64,000 nucleotides of DNA. Source: Aedes albopictus. Lineage: Eukaryota; Arthropoda; Insecta; Diptera; Culicidae. The stretch covers positions 163,739,963 to 163,803,962 of the forward strand of contig NC_085136.1 of NCBI RefSeq assembly GCF_035046485.1, in the 5' to 3' direction. Both the position numbers and the translations under genes were made by a program. Under the pieces are notes generated by a model. It was not told the origin of the DNA. It did no database searches and was given only the letters and a program-made list of their open reading frames with translations. Position 1 is the first letter of the stretch. Each line of letters starts with the position of its first letter. Below are positions 31,258 through 41,495 of this stretch, piece after piece.

Positions 31258-31708
31258 TTCTAGAACAAGTACAAGAATTATTATCAAATCTCCAGCAAGA
31301 GCTGAAAACCCTAAGAAAAACCCCTAACAGGAAGTATTTAAAACGACCCTGTTCGATAAACTTAGGAAAGCAAAAGAATGATACGAAAATATTTTATATA
31401 TCTTAGAAGACTATGATCAATACCATCAAAAAGCATTATTGAGAGATGCTCGTTCTTTATTTAGTGAAATAAAAATATTCATTGATATCAGATTAGATTA
31501 TGGTAAGCATTTGATTAAATTTAAAGCACTTGCGAATATAATAGTTGCATTTTTTAAACTCCGAAAAAAAAACATACAAACAAACATGTTCGATTATAAA
31601 ATGGCTGCTTCTTTGGTACAACCATACGATAGTTCAGTTGCTGGATTAGGTGCATTTATAGATGCATCCAATCTTTTTTGGAAACTATTCAAGCTAGTGA
31701 GGAACAAA
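31258..31708 (+). pseudogene. Gag N-terminal region of a gypsy element, split
   Basis: The segment encodes a predicted coiled coil (LEQVQELLSNLQQELKTLRK) and TPNRKYLKR. After a frameshift comes YDQYHQKALLRDARSLFSE, and then the capsid start MFDYKMAASLVQPYDSS and GAFIDASN. The PNR-x-YLK block is shared with 35946. The capsid is interrupted by a Tc1/mariner-like element at 31711, with sequence resuming at 32668. Confidence 0.6.
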
Positions 31709-31710
31709 TA

Positions 31711-32665
31711 AAGCATTGTCCAGTTAGAATCCGGACGCAAAGGATAATTTATTGTGACGCTCTAAATGATCATAATCATATTTTTTTCACTGCAGTCTGA
31801 TCATAAACAAGTCCTCTAATGACGGAGAAAATTTCATCGATTTTCTTGCTACGAGTGAAAAGTTATTTCAGATTGAAGACAAACGAAGGAAAAAAATCTT
31901 GCACAAACACGCTGAAAATTTAGGGTGGTTAGGTACGACAGTCGCTAAAAATGTTAATATCTCCAAATCCATTACGTGTGGTGTGCTCAGATATTGTTAA
32001 CCATGCCATGAGGAAGTGTCCAAGGAAGATGGAAGTTTATGTTCATGGATAAATCTGCTTGGAATTCAAAGATTTGCCAGGAAGTTCGAGCTCAGGACAT
32101 CGTTTTCTCACATCACGATTTTGACACCAAATGTGTACAAAGATGATAACCTCAAGAATCGCGTGCTGCTTTTCAAAAATGCCCACAAGGGATCTAAAGA
32201 GGTTTGAGCTACTTTGGTGAGCTATCACGACAGCCTGAGATGTGCAGTGGTGTCACCATTGTTGGATAGTGTTTATAAACAAAAGAACACTCAAATTTCG
32301 CTTCATTGGAATTCACTGATAAGCCCTTAATTTCGCAAGAAGAGAAATATTTGGTAAAGTTTCTTTGGATTCCTAATCAGACTGGTAGAGGGTCTCAGGA
32401 CACTACAGAGATGACCCGATTGTTAAACAAATATGCCGAAGGGGTTGATGTTAAAATTAATCACCATTGTGCAGATTTTTAAGGAAGCTATCACGGAAAA
32501 AAATGAGAAAATGTATTAAAAATTAAATTTAATAATTTTAATGATATTTTTCCATGAAACTATAGTAAATTATCTTTGTTTTGAGGGCTTAACCTTTTCT
32601 GTTTGTTATTTCATCTCTGAGATATAAGTGATTATCTGCGTCCGGATTCTAACTGGACAATGCTT
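31711..32665 (+). mobile_element. Tc1/mariner-like element, degraded
   Basis: The 29-base terminal inverted repeats begin AAGCATTGTCCAGTTAGAAT and continue CCGGACGCA; they appear perfect. TA flanks both sides (31709-31710 and 32666-32667), diagnostic of Tc1/mariner target use. The 955-base interior has short frames (31921-32207) but no recognisable intact transposase. Excision would restore the gag frame around a single TA. AATTAA-rich DNA fills the right quarter. Confidence 0.85.
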
Positions 32666-32667
32666 TA

Positions 32668-33457
32668 GCTGCAAAGTTCCTCAGAAATAGACTTAAATGA
32701 AAAGCTTGTATTGGATTGCCAAATGAAGCTATAACAATACTTCTGATAATCCAAGATGTTAAAAACAGGTGTCAAGACAAAACAACGCCTAAGAGTATAA
32801 TAGCAAAACTTAAGGCAATAAAATCAAAACAATCCAATCAAAAATTTTGCAAAGATGTTGAAAATCTCACTATTCAACTGAAAAACGTATACATCGAAAA
32901 TAAGATTCCAACAGATTTCTACGAATGTTGGCGTAGACGCCCTAATAAATGGTGTTGATATCACAGAAGTAAAACTGTTAGTTAAAGCGGACACATTTAC
33001 GGATCTTAAGGATGCGATCCAGAAAGTGAATGAAAATTCCGCACAGCTACTTACATTTAACAGAAACCGTAATGACCTACGAAAGTTCAATAATTACCAA
33101 AACCGTTATCATCAGAATAACAACAACAAACAATATGAGAATCGTAATAACCGTTGGCATTTCAATTACCGAAATTTAAACGGTAACAATAACTATTCCA
33201 CCAGGAATAACACAAACAATTTGCAGAATCGTCCACAGCAACGATACTTTACCAGTTATCGAGGGAATAATAACCGGAACAATAATGCTAGAAATGTCTA
33301 TGTGGCCGGTGTTGACACCGTTCCAAACCTGAATACTGAATCAGAAAGGCTAATGCAACCTATCGGAAACACCCAACAACGAAATACACATCGTGATTTT
33401 TTAGATCAAATGGATCAGCTGCCCCATTCAACAACTCGCGGTCCATTTATACCATGA
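32668..33457 (+). pseudogene. Gypsy gag: capsid remainder and Asn-rich nucleocapsid
   Basis: It continues the capsid after the transposon (AAKFLRNRLK, then DVKNRCQDKTTPKSIIAKL and FCKDVENLTIQLKNVYIE). One frameshift lies near 32925. It resumes in another frame with DALINGVDITEVKLL and TDLKDAIQKVNEN. The tail is an Asn/Arg-rich nucleocapsid (for example NRWHFNYRNLNGNNNYS) without CCHC knuckles, as usual in gypsy-like insect elements. Gag ends at 33457, overlapping the protease frame start by 4 bases. Confidence 0.7.
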
Positions 33458-33850
33458 ATCCAAAGGCAGCGAATTTTGTCATCATTTATATAGAGGATAA
33501 TCGTAGATGTTCTTTCATAGTTGACAGTGGTGCGGATATTTCAATAATTCAGTTAAATAGAGTACCTCCTCAACAAATAGTCAATAAAAATAAACGATTT
33601 CAAATTAAATGTATTACGCAAGGAATTCAGGAGCCCTTAGCTGAAACGATAGCAACTTTACATTTTGAGAATGAAATAACATTATGTCACAATTTTTAAA
33701 TCGTCGATGTACAATTTCCTATTCACACCGACGGTATATTAGGTCGTGATTTTCTAACTAAATTTAAATGCAATATAGATTTTGACCATTGGTTATTAAC
33801 GTTCAGAAATATTAATGAAAATGCTTCAATACCAATAGGACAGATCGGTG
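33454..33850 (+). pseudogene. Gypsy aspartic protease
   Basis: The frame follows gag and contains the active site FIVDSGADISI (DSG, aspartic protease) and, after a TAA at 33697-33699, DGILGRDFLTKFKCNIDF and HWLL, the second half of retropepsin. The stop and a later fold-back insertion inactivate it. It would process the Gag-Pol precursor. Confidence 0.75.
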
Positions 33851-34184
33851 AAGTACTAGATTTGTAGTAATGAGCTGAATTTTAGTATGGTGAGAAGGTC
33901 AATTCTCCGTTTCTGCAATGAAATGGTGCAAAAAGCGTGGGTATTATGATTCCTTGCCTGATTTAATGCTGTTTGAGCAAAACTTTGGGCAACAGTGTTG
34001 TTATTTTCTCGATTTCTTGCAACATAAACAACATAGTTATCCAAAGTTTTGCTCAAACAGCATCAAATTAGGCAAGGAATCATAATACCCACGCTTTTTG
34101 CACCATTTCATTGCAGAAACGGAGAATTGACCTTCTCACCATACTAAAATTCAGCTCATTACTACAAATCTAGTACTACACCGA
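33845..34184. mobile_element. Long fold-back MITE (arms about 140 bases)
   Basis: The arms 33845-33986 and 34043-34184 are reverse complements with only a few mismatches, separated by a 56-base loop. Ends read TCGGTGAAGTAC and, reversed, TCGGTGTAGTAC. It is inserted between protease and RT linker of the gypsy element. Confidence 0.8.
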
Positions 34185-34679
34185 ACGTGCCCCATTGAAG
34201 ACACTTACCAGAATAGCATATGCGATGTAAAGTAGTGCGAAAAATTCTAAATTTAAATATATCAAAAGATTGTTTGATAATTTCTCAAGAGATACAACCA
34301 GGTGTCTTTTGTGGTAATATGTAATGGTATTTCGTTTAACAACCGATTAATCCCTATCAACTCAACCTAATGTAACCAAACAGCAGTAAAGGCCATCCGC
34401 CTCAAAAATGCAATGTAATCAAAATATAGAACAGCATTCAATTGCAACCATATGTGGCTACGCATCGATCAGTGCTATTTTCCTTTCCTCTTTACCACCC
34501 TGTGTGGCATCAAATTGCACAAGTCCAAAAACCTTTTCTGATAATGACTCCAGGCGTCTCGTTCACACTTATGAATAGGATAGGTTAAGAACAAATTGTA
34601 AAAACCTGTATAAACAATATGACTGCCGAAATACAGACAATCTTTGACTGGAACTTGACTTTGGCAGTTCTTCGGTCCG
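34185..34679 (+). pseudogene. Protease-RT linker remnant, then LTR-like sequence
   Basis: On the plus strand, LNISKDCLIISQ and EIQPGVFCGNM resemble the gypsy pol linker between protease and RT. Beyond about 34340 coding similarity is lost. The remainder may be LTR but no ends were resolved. Confidence 0.4.
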
Positions 34680-34953
34680 TTCTGGAGGTTACTTCTCGAA
34701 GCCCTCCTTAGTCCGGGTACCGATCCAACTAATAGAGAAAGCCTTCTCCACCAAAGACACGGCGCCCATCAAATGGCATACCGTGGACAGCTTATCTAAC
34801 TTATGTAGACCCTGCAAGTTAGAAACAGTTAAAAAACTGGCCGCGATTTTAACTCGCTCGCGTGGTGAAACATTAAAAAGTATTGCATGTCGCAGACGCA
34901 TTGCAAATTGTTTAAAAGTTGTGTGACAGAAAAGTGAAAAAGTGACAGTGATA

Positions 34954-35157
34954 ATGGGCTGGTTTGGGTCTGACGACATTACAAATAATGTCTCGCCCAC
35001 CGCACACGATACCCTAAAAACAGTGGCACTAACCATAGTCGCACTCCTCGCCAATTTGGCATTCGGAGTGTTAAAAGTGTGCAATACCCATCACCGAGCC
35101 CAATCAGAAAAAGTTGCAAATACCGCGGTAAAACTACATGCTATTGAAGTGAAATGA
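34954..35157 (+). CDS. Leader small membrane protein, MGWF type (67 aa)
   Basis: An ATG frame of 67 codons beginning MGWFGSDDIT. Residues 1-21 are polar, 22-41 form one hydrophobic helix (KTVALTIVALLANLAFGVL), then Cys43 and a tail with spaced Val/Ala and Lys (KVANTAVKLHAIEVK). The first ten residues closely match the frame at 40652 (MGWFSNEEVT), and length, helix position and tail type also agree. An upstream in-frame GTG at 34942 is not needed as start. It is intact and precedes another small frame and gag. Function unknown; possible myristoylated single-pass protein by pattern. Confidence 0.6.
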   Translation: MGWFGSDDITNNVSPTAHDTLKTVALTIVALLANLAFGVLKVCNTHHRAQSEKVANTAVKLHAIEVK

Positions 35158-35399
35158 AATGTTTTTGTCTTTCATGAATCAAAGTATCATATAGCAACAT
35201 AAAAGAAAAGCAGAAAAGAGTATAAAATGAAAAATAAATTGTAAGAAAAGATAACTGAAATAAAACCGCCATTGCTAGAGAAGAGAAAAATCCAAAAAGC
35301 ACCAGTAGAAGGAAAGTGCAATTGGAACTGTGTATTCATGTCATTCAAACTCCATGAACTCTACCACAAAATAAACAAGAACATCTACGAAGAAAAAAC

Positions 35400-35690
35400 A
35401 TGGCTGCAAAAACAACAATTTTAAATAAATTGAAAAAACTAGAACATGCTAGACAAACTAGCATCGCAATCGTAATCGAAATACAACAACGCAGCATTAA
35501 ACAGTTAATGGATTCGTTAATTGCCACTAAACAGGTAATGAAAATTAAAAACTATAAAAACTCGACACTCGTGAAAGTGACACCGAGAGTAAAAAGCATC
35601 GAAACACTACCCCAGACAGTAAAAGAGAAAAAGGACGAAATAACGCAGTGGAGTACAAAGTTATTAGAGAAAACGAAGAAGGACATGTGA
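35400..35690 (+). CDS. Second leader frame, Lys-rich helical (96 aa)
   Basis: An ATG frame of 96 codons, mostly helical and basic, with no membrane segment (MAAKTTILNKLKKLEHARQ at the start, VKEKKDEITQWSTKLLEK near the end). It lies between the membrane-protein frame and gag. The leader copy at 54180-54420 preserves parts of it (TLLPQT-like and KKDEI codons) with shifts, so it belongs to the element family. Not recognised; possibly an N-terminal gag coiled coil detached by a stop. Confidence 0.4.
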   Translation: MAAKTTILNKLKKLEHARQTSIAIVIEIQQRSIKQLMDSLIATKQVMKIKNYKNSTLVKVTPRVKSIETLPQTVKEKKDEITQWSTKLLEKTKKDM

Positions 35691-35945
35691 TAATAACAAC
35701 GACGAAAGTAGTGATTTCTCACCGGGATGCGATTAAAAACAATTAAAAACAATAGGGGGGAAATCCTAGGGTTCATCCGTTAACTACAAACAGAAGAAGA
35801 AATAAGAAGATGGTGTTTCAAATACCTAAAGTAGTATATATGTAGAAGTCAGTGACCACCGCCGATTGCCGTACGAGCCCGAGACGGTGCACGAAGAGGA
35901 CATCACCTCAACAGTAACAGTTAGGAGTATGCAGTGAGAGTTGTG

Positions 35946-36098
35946 ATGGAAGAGAATATAAATTTAATTGGAAGCAAGATAGCATTGATAAATCAATTAT
36001 TGAATAATTTCAAAAAGAGCCCTAATAGGAGTTACCTTAAAAAAACATTAAGTGAAAAATTTAAATTAGTAAAACACACATATAAGTGTATAACATAG
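35946..36098 (+). pseudogene. Gag N-terminal coiled-coil start, truncated
   Basis: An ATG frame of 50 codons (MEENINLIGSKIALINQLL, then KSPNRSYLKKTLSEKF) ending at TAG. PNR-x-YLK and the following basic helix match the gag N-terminus at 31310. The rest of gag is absent. Confidence 0.55.
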
Positions 36099-36278
36099 AC
36101 AATTTAGCACAGATAGAATATAAACTAACTGAATATCAGCTGAAAAAGTATACAAATACTGCCAGATATTTATACAATGAGCTATACATGATCATAAATG
36201 ACAAATTAACATATGCATCTAGAAGGATTAAAATGCTAACCGTGCCAGAGCAGCATCTGGACTAATCGGAGGGTGTGA

Positions 36279-36540
36279 CTAAAATAGTGTTATAGCTGCA
36301 ACTCCACCTATGAATGGACTCCAGAGTGGTAACACGGCGCTCAGAGCGGTTTTTGCCTTCAGACGTATGCTGATCGATAGAATGTTCGTATATTGAGACA
36401 GCCAGAGCAAGTTTGGGAAATTATTCGGATTGGCCCTCCAGATGCTAGCCAGCACGGAGTTAACACATGTATATAATATCGACTTGTACATTGTCAAACT
36501 TGTGCCAGAGATTATGAACATCCATATATTGAGATTATAA
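36279..36540 (+). pseudogene. Unidentified coding fragment, possibly virus-derived
   Basis: The plus strand reads NGLQSGNTALRAVFAFRRML, a stop, then GKLFGLALQMLASTELT and YIVKLVPEIMN. It resembles structured protein, not retrotransposon. It lies just before a Jockey endonuclease start. A second foreign piece at 36804 may share its origin. No family assigned. Confidence 0.3.
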
Positions 36541-36570
36541 AAACATTTTTAGCTCTTCCTTTTCGGCTAT

Positions 36571-38549
36571 TCAAGCAACTGAAACAAGCTGGGATGAAAG
36601 CGTACGAAGTGAAGAAGTTTTTGGAAGTGCATTTAACGTATTCAGAGAAGACAGAAATTTTCTGGAGTCCCCACAGAAGTCTGGTGGAGGAGTGCTAATT
36701 GCAATTTCGAATGATTTCAATTCAGAAATTATTTCAGCAACTAAATGCAAAGACTTTGAGCATGAGCTATGGCTTAGACTCATCGACATAAAATCAAAGC
36801 AAAGGATTGAAGCTCTGACTTCAGTAGAAAAGGAACTACTGAAAAGTACGAAGGACGTAGCGTAGAACATTCCACAACCAATCTTCGCCTATCTAGGCCA
36901 GGTCGGAAACGTCATCGACAAAATGGGCAAAGAGACTATTCTCACCATTCCTCAGCTACCAACAACTGTCGTTCAAGGACTAGGAGGCTACCACGCCGAC
37001 GTGGAGAATGAACAGAACCACAACCTTGTCGAGGAAATACCCTCGCTAGGAATCGCCGCAGACGTCGTAATGGCAGTATCAAGCAAAACGGTTTTTTTTT
37101 TCAATCAGCTGAACAAATTTTATCGCAATTTTCTCCCGAGGTTAAAGTTGATATCTATGGTGACTTTAATCAACGCCAAGCAGACTTCATTCCGGACTCT
37201 GAATGTATTTTACTCCCAGTCGTTGGGGACAATGAAACATTGCAGTTTATTTTTGACAAAATTACTAATTTAGGCCTTCATCAAGTAAATCATGTCAAAA
37301 ACCAACAAAATTGTTATTTGGATTTCTTGTTCACTAATATTTACGAAGATTTTTGCGTGAGCGAATCATTGAATCCCTTGTGGAAAAATGAAGCTTTTCA
37401 CACAGCAATAGAATTATCAATATTTATTCATGGACACCAAAATCCCAACGACTTTGAGTACGAAGAAGTCTTTGAATACCAAAAAGCTAACTATGTCAAT
37501 ATAAAACGTAGACTATACCATATAAACTGGCAATCAACACTACGGAATGAAGGAAATGTGGAAAATGCTGTAAATCTTTTTTACAACATTATTTTCAAAA
37601 TTATTCATGACGAAGTCCCTATAAAGAAAAAAAGACGTAATGTCAATTTTAAATATCCCGTCTGGTATAATAAACAAATAAAAAAATTGAAAAATCGCAA
37701 ACAGAAAGAGCATAAAATTCACAAAAAAAAATAATTGCAATGAAAATTTGGAAAAATCAACTAAATTTTGCCATTGAAACCGCATTTGAAGAGTACAATG
37801 CCAAAACTGAAAATGAAATAAAATCTTGCCCTAAGAATTTCTTCAATTACGTAAAAACTAATCTTAAATCTGACAATTTTCCATCTTCCATGAATCTTGA
37901 TGAACACGTAGGCAACAATCCAGACGAAATATGCAACATGTTTGCATCATTTTTCCAAGAAATTTACACCACCTTTTCAGAACATGACCGTGACCGAGAC
38001 CTTTTTGAATATATCCCTAAATTTCCTGTGGATATAAGTATAACTCACAATGAAGTGACGGTACACGACATCTTGAACGCACTTAAAAATTTAGATGCTT
38101 CTAAAGGTGCTGGACCCGACGGCCTTTATCATGTATTTTTTAAGAATCTAGCTTGGAGCTCACCACTCCACTGTTTTGGCTATTTAAAAAATCTCTCGAA
38201 ACAGGTATCTTCCCCAAATCATGGGAAAGCTCTTTTTTGGTACCTATTTTCAAATCTGGCAAAAAATCTGACATACGTAATTACCGTGGAATTGCCATTA
38301 TCTCGTGCATCCCTAAATTATTCGAAGCATAATATATTTGCTCAAATTAAGAATAGAATAACGCACATGCAACATGGATTCTATAAAGGGTGCTCAACCG
38401 CTACAAATTTATTGGAATTCATTAACTTTTCATTGATTGCGATGGATAATGGTAATCACGTAGAAGCTCTTTACACTGACTTTAGCAAGGCATTCGACCG
38501 CATTGATATTCCAATGCTACTCTTCAAATTACAAAAAAAATGGGTATAG
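36571..38549 (+). pseudogene. Jockey-group LINE fragment (endonuclease and partial RT)
   Basis: Endonuclease motifs appear as SVRSEEVFGSAFNVFREDR and SGGGVLIAIS (36590-36720). The domain is interrupted at about 36804-37087 by foreign coding sequence, then resumes with VDIYGDFNQRQADF (the GDFN site) and NCYLDFLFTN. The RT follows from 37740: NALKNLDASKGAGPDGLY, HGFYKGCSTATNLLEF and TDFSKAFDRID with one catalytic Asp. It ends before the YADD box at 38549. A TAA at about 37732 and several shifts occur. It is a dead, 3'-truncated copy unrelated in detail to the LINE at 15930. Confidence 0.75.
36804..37087 (+). pseudogene. Foreign coding segment embedded in the LINE endonuclease
   Basis: The segment reads LTSVEKELLKSTKDVA, a TAG, and then, in the same frame, FAYLGQVGNVIDKMG, LPTTVVQGLGGYHADVE and SLGIAADVVMAV. 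It is flanked on both sides by endonuclease sequence. It has no retroelement motif. A viral capsid or nucleoprotein source is possible by context; a host exon is also possible. Confidence 0.3.
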
Positions 38550-38609
38550 TGAAGTGACGCTTAAGTATTCCGTGCTCTAAGTATCGAAGTGAAAAGGCAG
38601 ATCACGTCA

Positions 38610-38619
38610 TGGCGACCGG
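38610..38619 (+). promoter_or_regulatory. Primer binding site-like TGGCGACCGG
   Basis: TCA directly precedes TGGCGACCGGCCAGCG. The membrane-protein frame starts about 140 bases downstream, the same spacing class as at 40554 and 5969. Confidence 0.45.
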
Positions 38620-38756
38620 CCAGCGAGGCTCAAGTGCCTGATCCAGCGAGAAAAAAAAATCAATGTGAATAACATTAACTAGAAGATACTCAAGTGGCGG
38701 ATGCAAGAACTAGAAGAAACGTTTGCGTCTTGTGTTGTAAAAAAAACTGACCAGAA

Positions 38757-38951
38757 ATGGGGTCGTCAAAGTCGAAAACTGTCCAGAACAACGGAGATCC
38801 CCAAGTGAATGTAATGGACACCTTAGAAGGACATAGCGGACATCATGCGGAGCACGAATTCAAATTGTGGATCGTATTATGTTTAAACGTTGCACAGATC
38901 CTAGTAATCAATTACAAGTGGCACCGGTTTTCTGGTTACCCTTTTGGGTAA
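38757..38951 (+). CDS. Leader small membrane protein, Met-Gly type (64 aa, truncated)
   Basis: The ATG frame begins MGSSKSK (Met-Gly-x-x-x-Ser) and has a polar His/Glu-rich region. The hydrophobic helix starts FKLWIVLCLNVAQILVI at residues 36-52, then a short basic stretch (NYKWHR) and a stop. Entry into the helix (E/D-FKLWI) is the same as at 25985. The expected Lys/Ala-rich tail is replaced by FSGYPFG, so the C-terminus is truncated or shifted. A primer-binding-like site lies upstream. Confidence 0.5.
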   Translation: MGSSKSKTVQNNGDPQVNVMDTLEGHSGHHAEHEFKLWIVLCLNVAQILVINYKWHRFSGYPFG

Positions 38952-39096
38952 CCTGAAAAGCATTCCTGCGAGGACAGAAATCCACAGACAATATAAGAAA
39001 GATTAAAAAAAAAACAAAGAACAATGTCAAAAGGACTGACCTCAGCATACGCATGCCAGAACTCTTCACTCATTACTTACAGGCAAATTCAATTAT

Positions 39097-39215
39097 GTAG
39101 CACCCACCGGGTGAAACACCTATCGACCTATAGAAGGGGCCTTCCTAATGCATGAATATAGTTCAATTCGGTCTTCGGACCAAGTAGCAACATAAGTTAT
39201 TACTGGAATATCACC
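39097..39215 (+). repeat. LTR fragment related to 50283-50450
   Basis: Shared features in order are a TATAGAAGG / TATAAAAGG box, ATGAATA, GTTCAATTCGGTCTTCGGAC and CAAGTA, and GATATCAC / GAATATCACC. In the other copy these lead into a primer binding site; here they do not. Confidence 0.55.
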
Positions 39216-39987
39216 TTCCTATCAGCGATCATCCGCCATCATCACCTTGCTCCACCACACCAGGACTCGTCAGTTCGTCATCACTTTCCGCCAACGAGAC
39301 TACGTTCGTAAGTACCGTGAGTTGTACTAAATTCTGTTGAATTCAGTATATTTTCTTAGTTCCTCTTTGCATGGTGGAGTGTCTTAAGTTGTTATTATTG
39401 ATTTTGTTGTCTTTCATTTTTGATTGAAGTGGGAGTTTTTTATATGAACTGTATGTACCAAATAGGCTTCAAGATAGTATTCTTACTTTTTTCCTATTAT
39501 CGGAAGAGCTGGAATTTCACTGATCCGTTTGCATAGGGAACTCTTTTTTGTAGTTTGCTTATTTTGGACAATTCTGTGTGACCCCTTGGCAAGAAATGTT
39601 TCCCTTAAAACAACATATGAACAAAATTATTCGAATGATCAGCATAATAGCTGCACCCGCGGATAAGCTATAAATGATCCACGGTGACGCTAAGGGAGAA
39701 TAAATCATGTTTTCTAGAACAGATTTGGAGCTTTTAAGATCTTCTATGTCCACCCCGAGCTCAAATATTTTTTGTGATCATAAATAATAGAGTGATAATA
39801 GATAATAGAGTGATTTATTTTCCTTCAATGTGGGGATCATTAACGTTTCCCAAGTATCTATGATTAAGTTTAATTTTGGTTATTTTGCGTAATTTGAAGA
39901 TAAATGCAGTTTAAAGACAAGTGCAAAAAAACACAAAATGGAAAGAGTGATTGATATATTAGTATAAAAAGTGGCATATCATTAACA
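39216..39987. other. Leader-like sequence, no recognised gene
   Basis: Contains a consensus splice donor (TTCGTAAGTACC at about 39305). An antisense 64-codon frame at 39559-39753 has a hydrophobic segment but is likely chance. Confidence 0.3.
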
Positions 39988-40182
39988 ATGAGTACAGAAC
40001 AATCAAAGGCTCATGTGGAACATGTGGAAATCATTAACTTGCAAGGTGAGCATTCCGAAAAAAATGAAAAAGTGATGGTAATGCTTTGGTTACTATGTGC
40101 GATGCTCGGGCTTCAATTATCAATAACGTTAATCAGTGAGGTTAACAGATATTTAAATAAAAAGGCACTGAAAAAGGCTTAA
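39988..40182 (+). CDS. Leader small membrane protein (64 aa, no Gly2)
   Basis: The ATG frame reads MSTEQSKAHVEHVEI and is polar to residue 28. One hydrophobic helix (VMVMLWLLCAMLGLQLSITL, residues 29-50) is followed by a short basic tail (RYLNKKALKKA). Architecture and KKAL-type tail match 25985, but position two is Ser, so myristoylation is not predicted. It precedes an LTR that begins the next element. Function unknown. Confidence 0.45.
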   Translation: MSTEQSKAHVEHVEIINLQGEHSEKNEKVMVMLWLLCAMLGLQLSITLISEVNRYLNKKALKKA

Positions 40183-40259
40183 TCACTGGTGGAATTATCC
40201 AAAGTGTAAACGAATTTATGGACAAATAGTGCAAAAGTGTATACAAAAGAAGAGAACAA

Positions 40260-40553
40260 TGGAAACCTGAGAGGAAATAAACCGCCAGGTTAAAGCACTG
40301 TGGTATAACATATTTCGAGCTACACTGTTGCTCGCACAACATTGTATTTTAAAACCTCCACGCGCAATGTTTGAATCGTCGGAATAAACATCCGTTGCGA
40401 ATGCAAACATTATGCGCGTAAGCATAATTTATCAGGCCACCCAAGCCATCGACCACCAAGCATAGCATTCTCTATGAGTCTCGAACCAATCGAGAAATAA
40501 AATAAAGTCAGTCTGTGACGAACCTGAAAGCAGTGAAGTTATCATTTATTACA
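40260..40553 (+). repeat. 5' LTR (left boundary approximate)
   Basis: The sequence ends TTTATTACA exactly before a primer binding site and contains AATAAAATAAAGTCAG poly(A)-type signals shortly before. The left end was not resolved. Confidence 0.5.
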
Positions 40554-40570
40554 TGGCGACAACGTGCCAG
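40554..40570 (+). promoter_or_regulatory. Primer binding site TGGCGACAACGTGCCAG
   Basis: It directly follows an LTR ending in CA. A closely similar site (TGGCGACACGTGCCAAG) lies at 59346, also followed by a leader membrane-protein frame. Confidence 0.65.
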
Positions 40571-40651
40571 CGTTTTTGATCGAAGACGGAAAGTAAAGTG
40601 ATTAAGTGCGAACGAGTGGGTTCAACAATTCTTGCAGATTAGTAAATCACA

Positions 40652-40861
40652 ATGGGATGGTTTTCTAATGAAGAGGTCACTACGACCAACAACGCGGTTT
40701 GCCCGCAAGAAAACCACCGCCAAGCACAAACGATCGCACTCTGTGCGTTGGCAGTCGTAGCCATTGGCTATGTACTAATAAAATCGTTAATAAAACTACA
40801 TAGTAGCCACACAATCAGAGTGGCTGAGCGCGTATCTCGAGCTGCAAACCCGCAGGTGTAG
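40652..40861 (+). CDS. Leader small membrane protein, MGWF type (69 aa)
   Basis: An intact ATG frame starting MGWFSNEEVT lies about 80 bases after the primer binding site. Residues 1-25 are polar. Residues 26-43 form a hydrophobic helix (AQTIALCALAVVAIGYVLI). The tail is basic and amphipathic (RVAERVSRAANPQ). It pairs with the frame at 34954 in its first ten residues and overall plan. LTR, primer site, this frame and then a family gag at 41496 occur in order, which gives the clearest full arrangement in the window. Function unknown; by position it would be translated ahead of Gag or from a separate message. Confidence 0.65.
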   Translation: MGWFSNEEVTTTNNAVCPQENHRQAQTIALCALAVVAIGYVLIKSLIKLHSSHTIRVAERVSRAANPQV

Positions 40862-41495
40862 TGTGTGCAAGTAAAAACCGAAAACTGAACGGCGTGAACG
40901 AACAAAACAGAAGTGTTTTGGTTAGAAAATTGACAATTGGAAGGTGAACAATTTGAAAACAAGTGTAGTGATGGAATCGACAAATTTACAATTGATGTGA
41001 ACAAACAGAGCAGAGAGCAGTGCACAGAACAAGTGAAGGCAAGCAGGGCGATGTTAATGCAGCCCATGGCTTATTTTCTGTTGAAGTAGCACAGAAAAAT
41101 TAATAAGGAAAACAACAAGTGTCAACCGGCAACCTGGAGCGGTCCCGACAAAGGACCTTCGGCAACAAGGAGCGGTCCCAACGATGAAGGATGAAATCAA
41201 CTTTAACATTCAACGTTTCAACAGAGGATACAACGTCCAGACTATCGCGCACTGACTGACTGCGCCAAACCAGGTAATTAGTTAGATGATGTGTGATTAT
41301 GGTTAATTAATAGTGATTACAGTTATTTTGATTAGTCCGAAATTGATTATTGTAAACGAAGTGAACTGATATAATGATAACTGGCGGGTCTAGAGACAAT
41401 ATTAGATTTTCTGACAGATGAAACTAATTTGAGAAAGACGGAACGAATACGAAAATCTAAATTTGAATAATTTGAAGATAAAACAATCTTTAGTA

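Larger units (their letters stand above)
34680..35715 (+). repeat. Gypsy 5' leader (also present degraded at 54030-54420)
   Basis: Shared segments include GGTTACTTCTCGAAGCC / GGCTACTTCTCGAAGCC, AAGTGCAATTGGA, TTAAACAGTTAATGGA-like and ACTCGACACT, CTACCCCAGACA. The leader carries two small frames before gag at 35946. Confidence 0.6.

Noticed and set aside
39559..39753. Antisense frame with a hydrophobic segment
   Set aside because: Considered as another leader membrane protein, but the strand is opposite to its element and there is no primer site or tail pattern.
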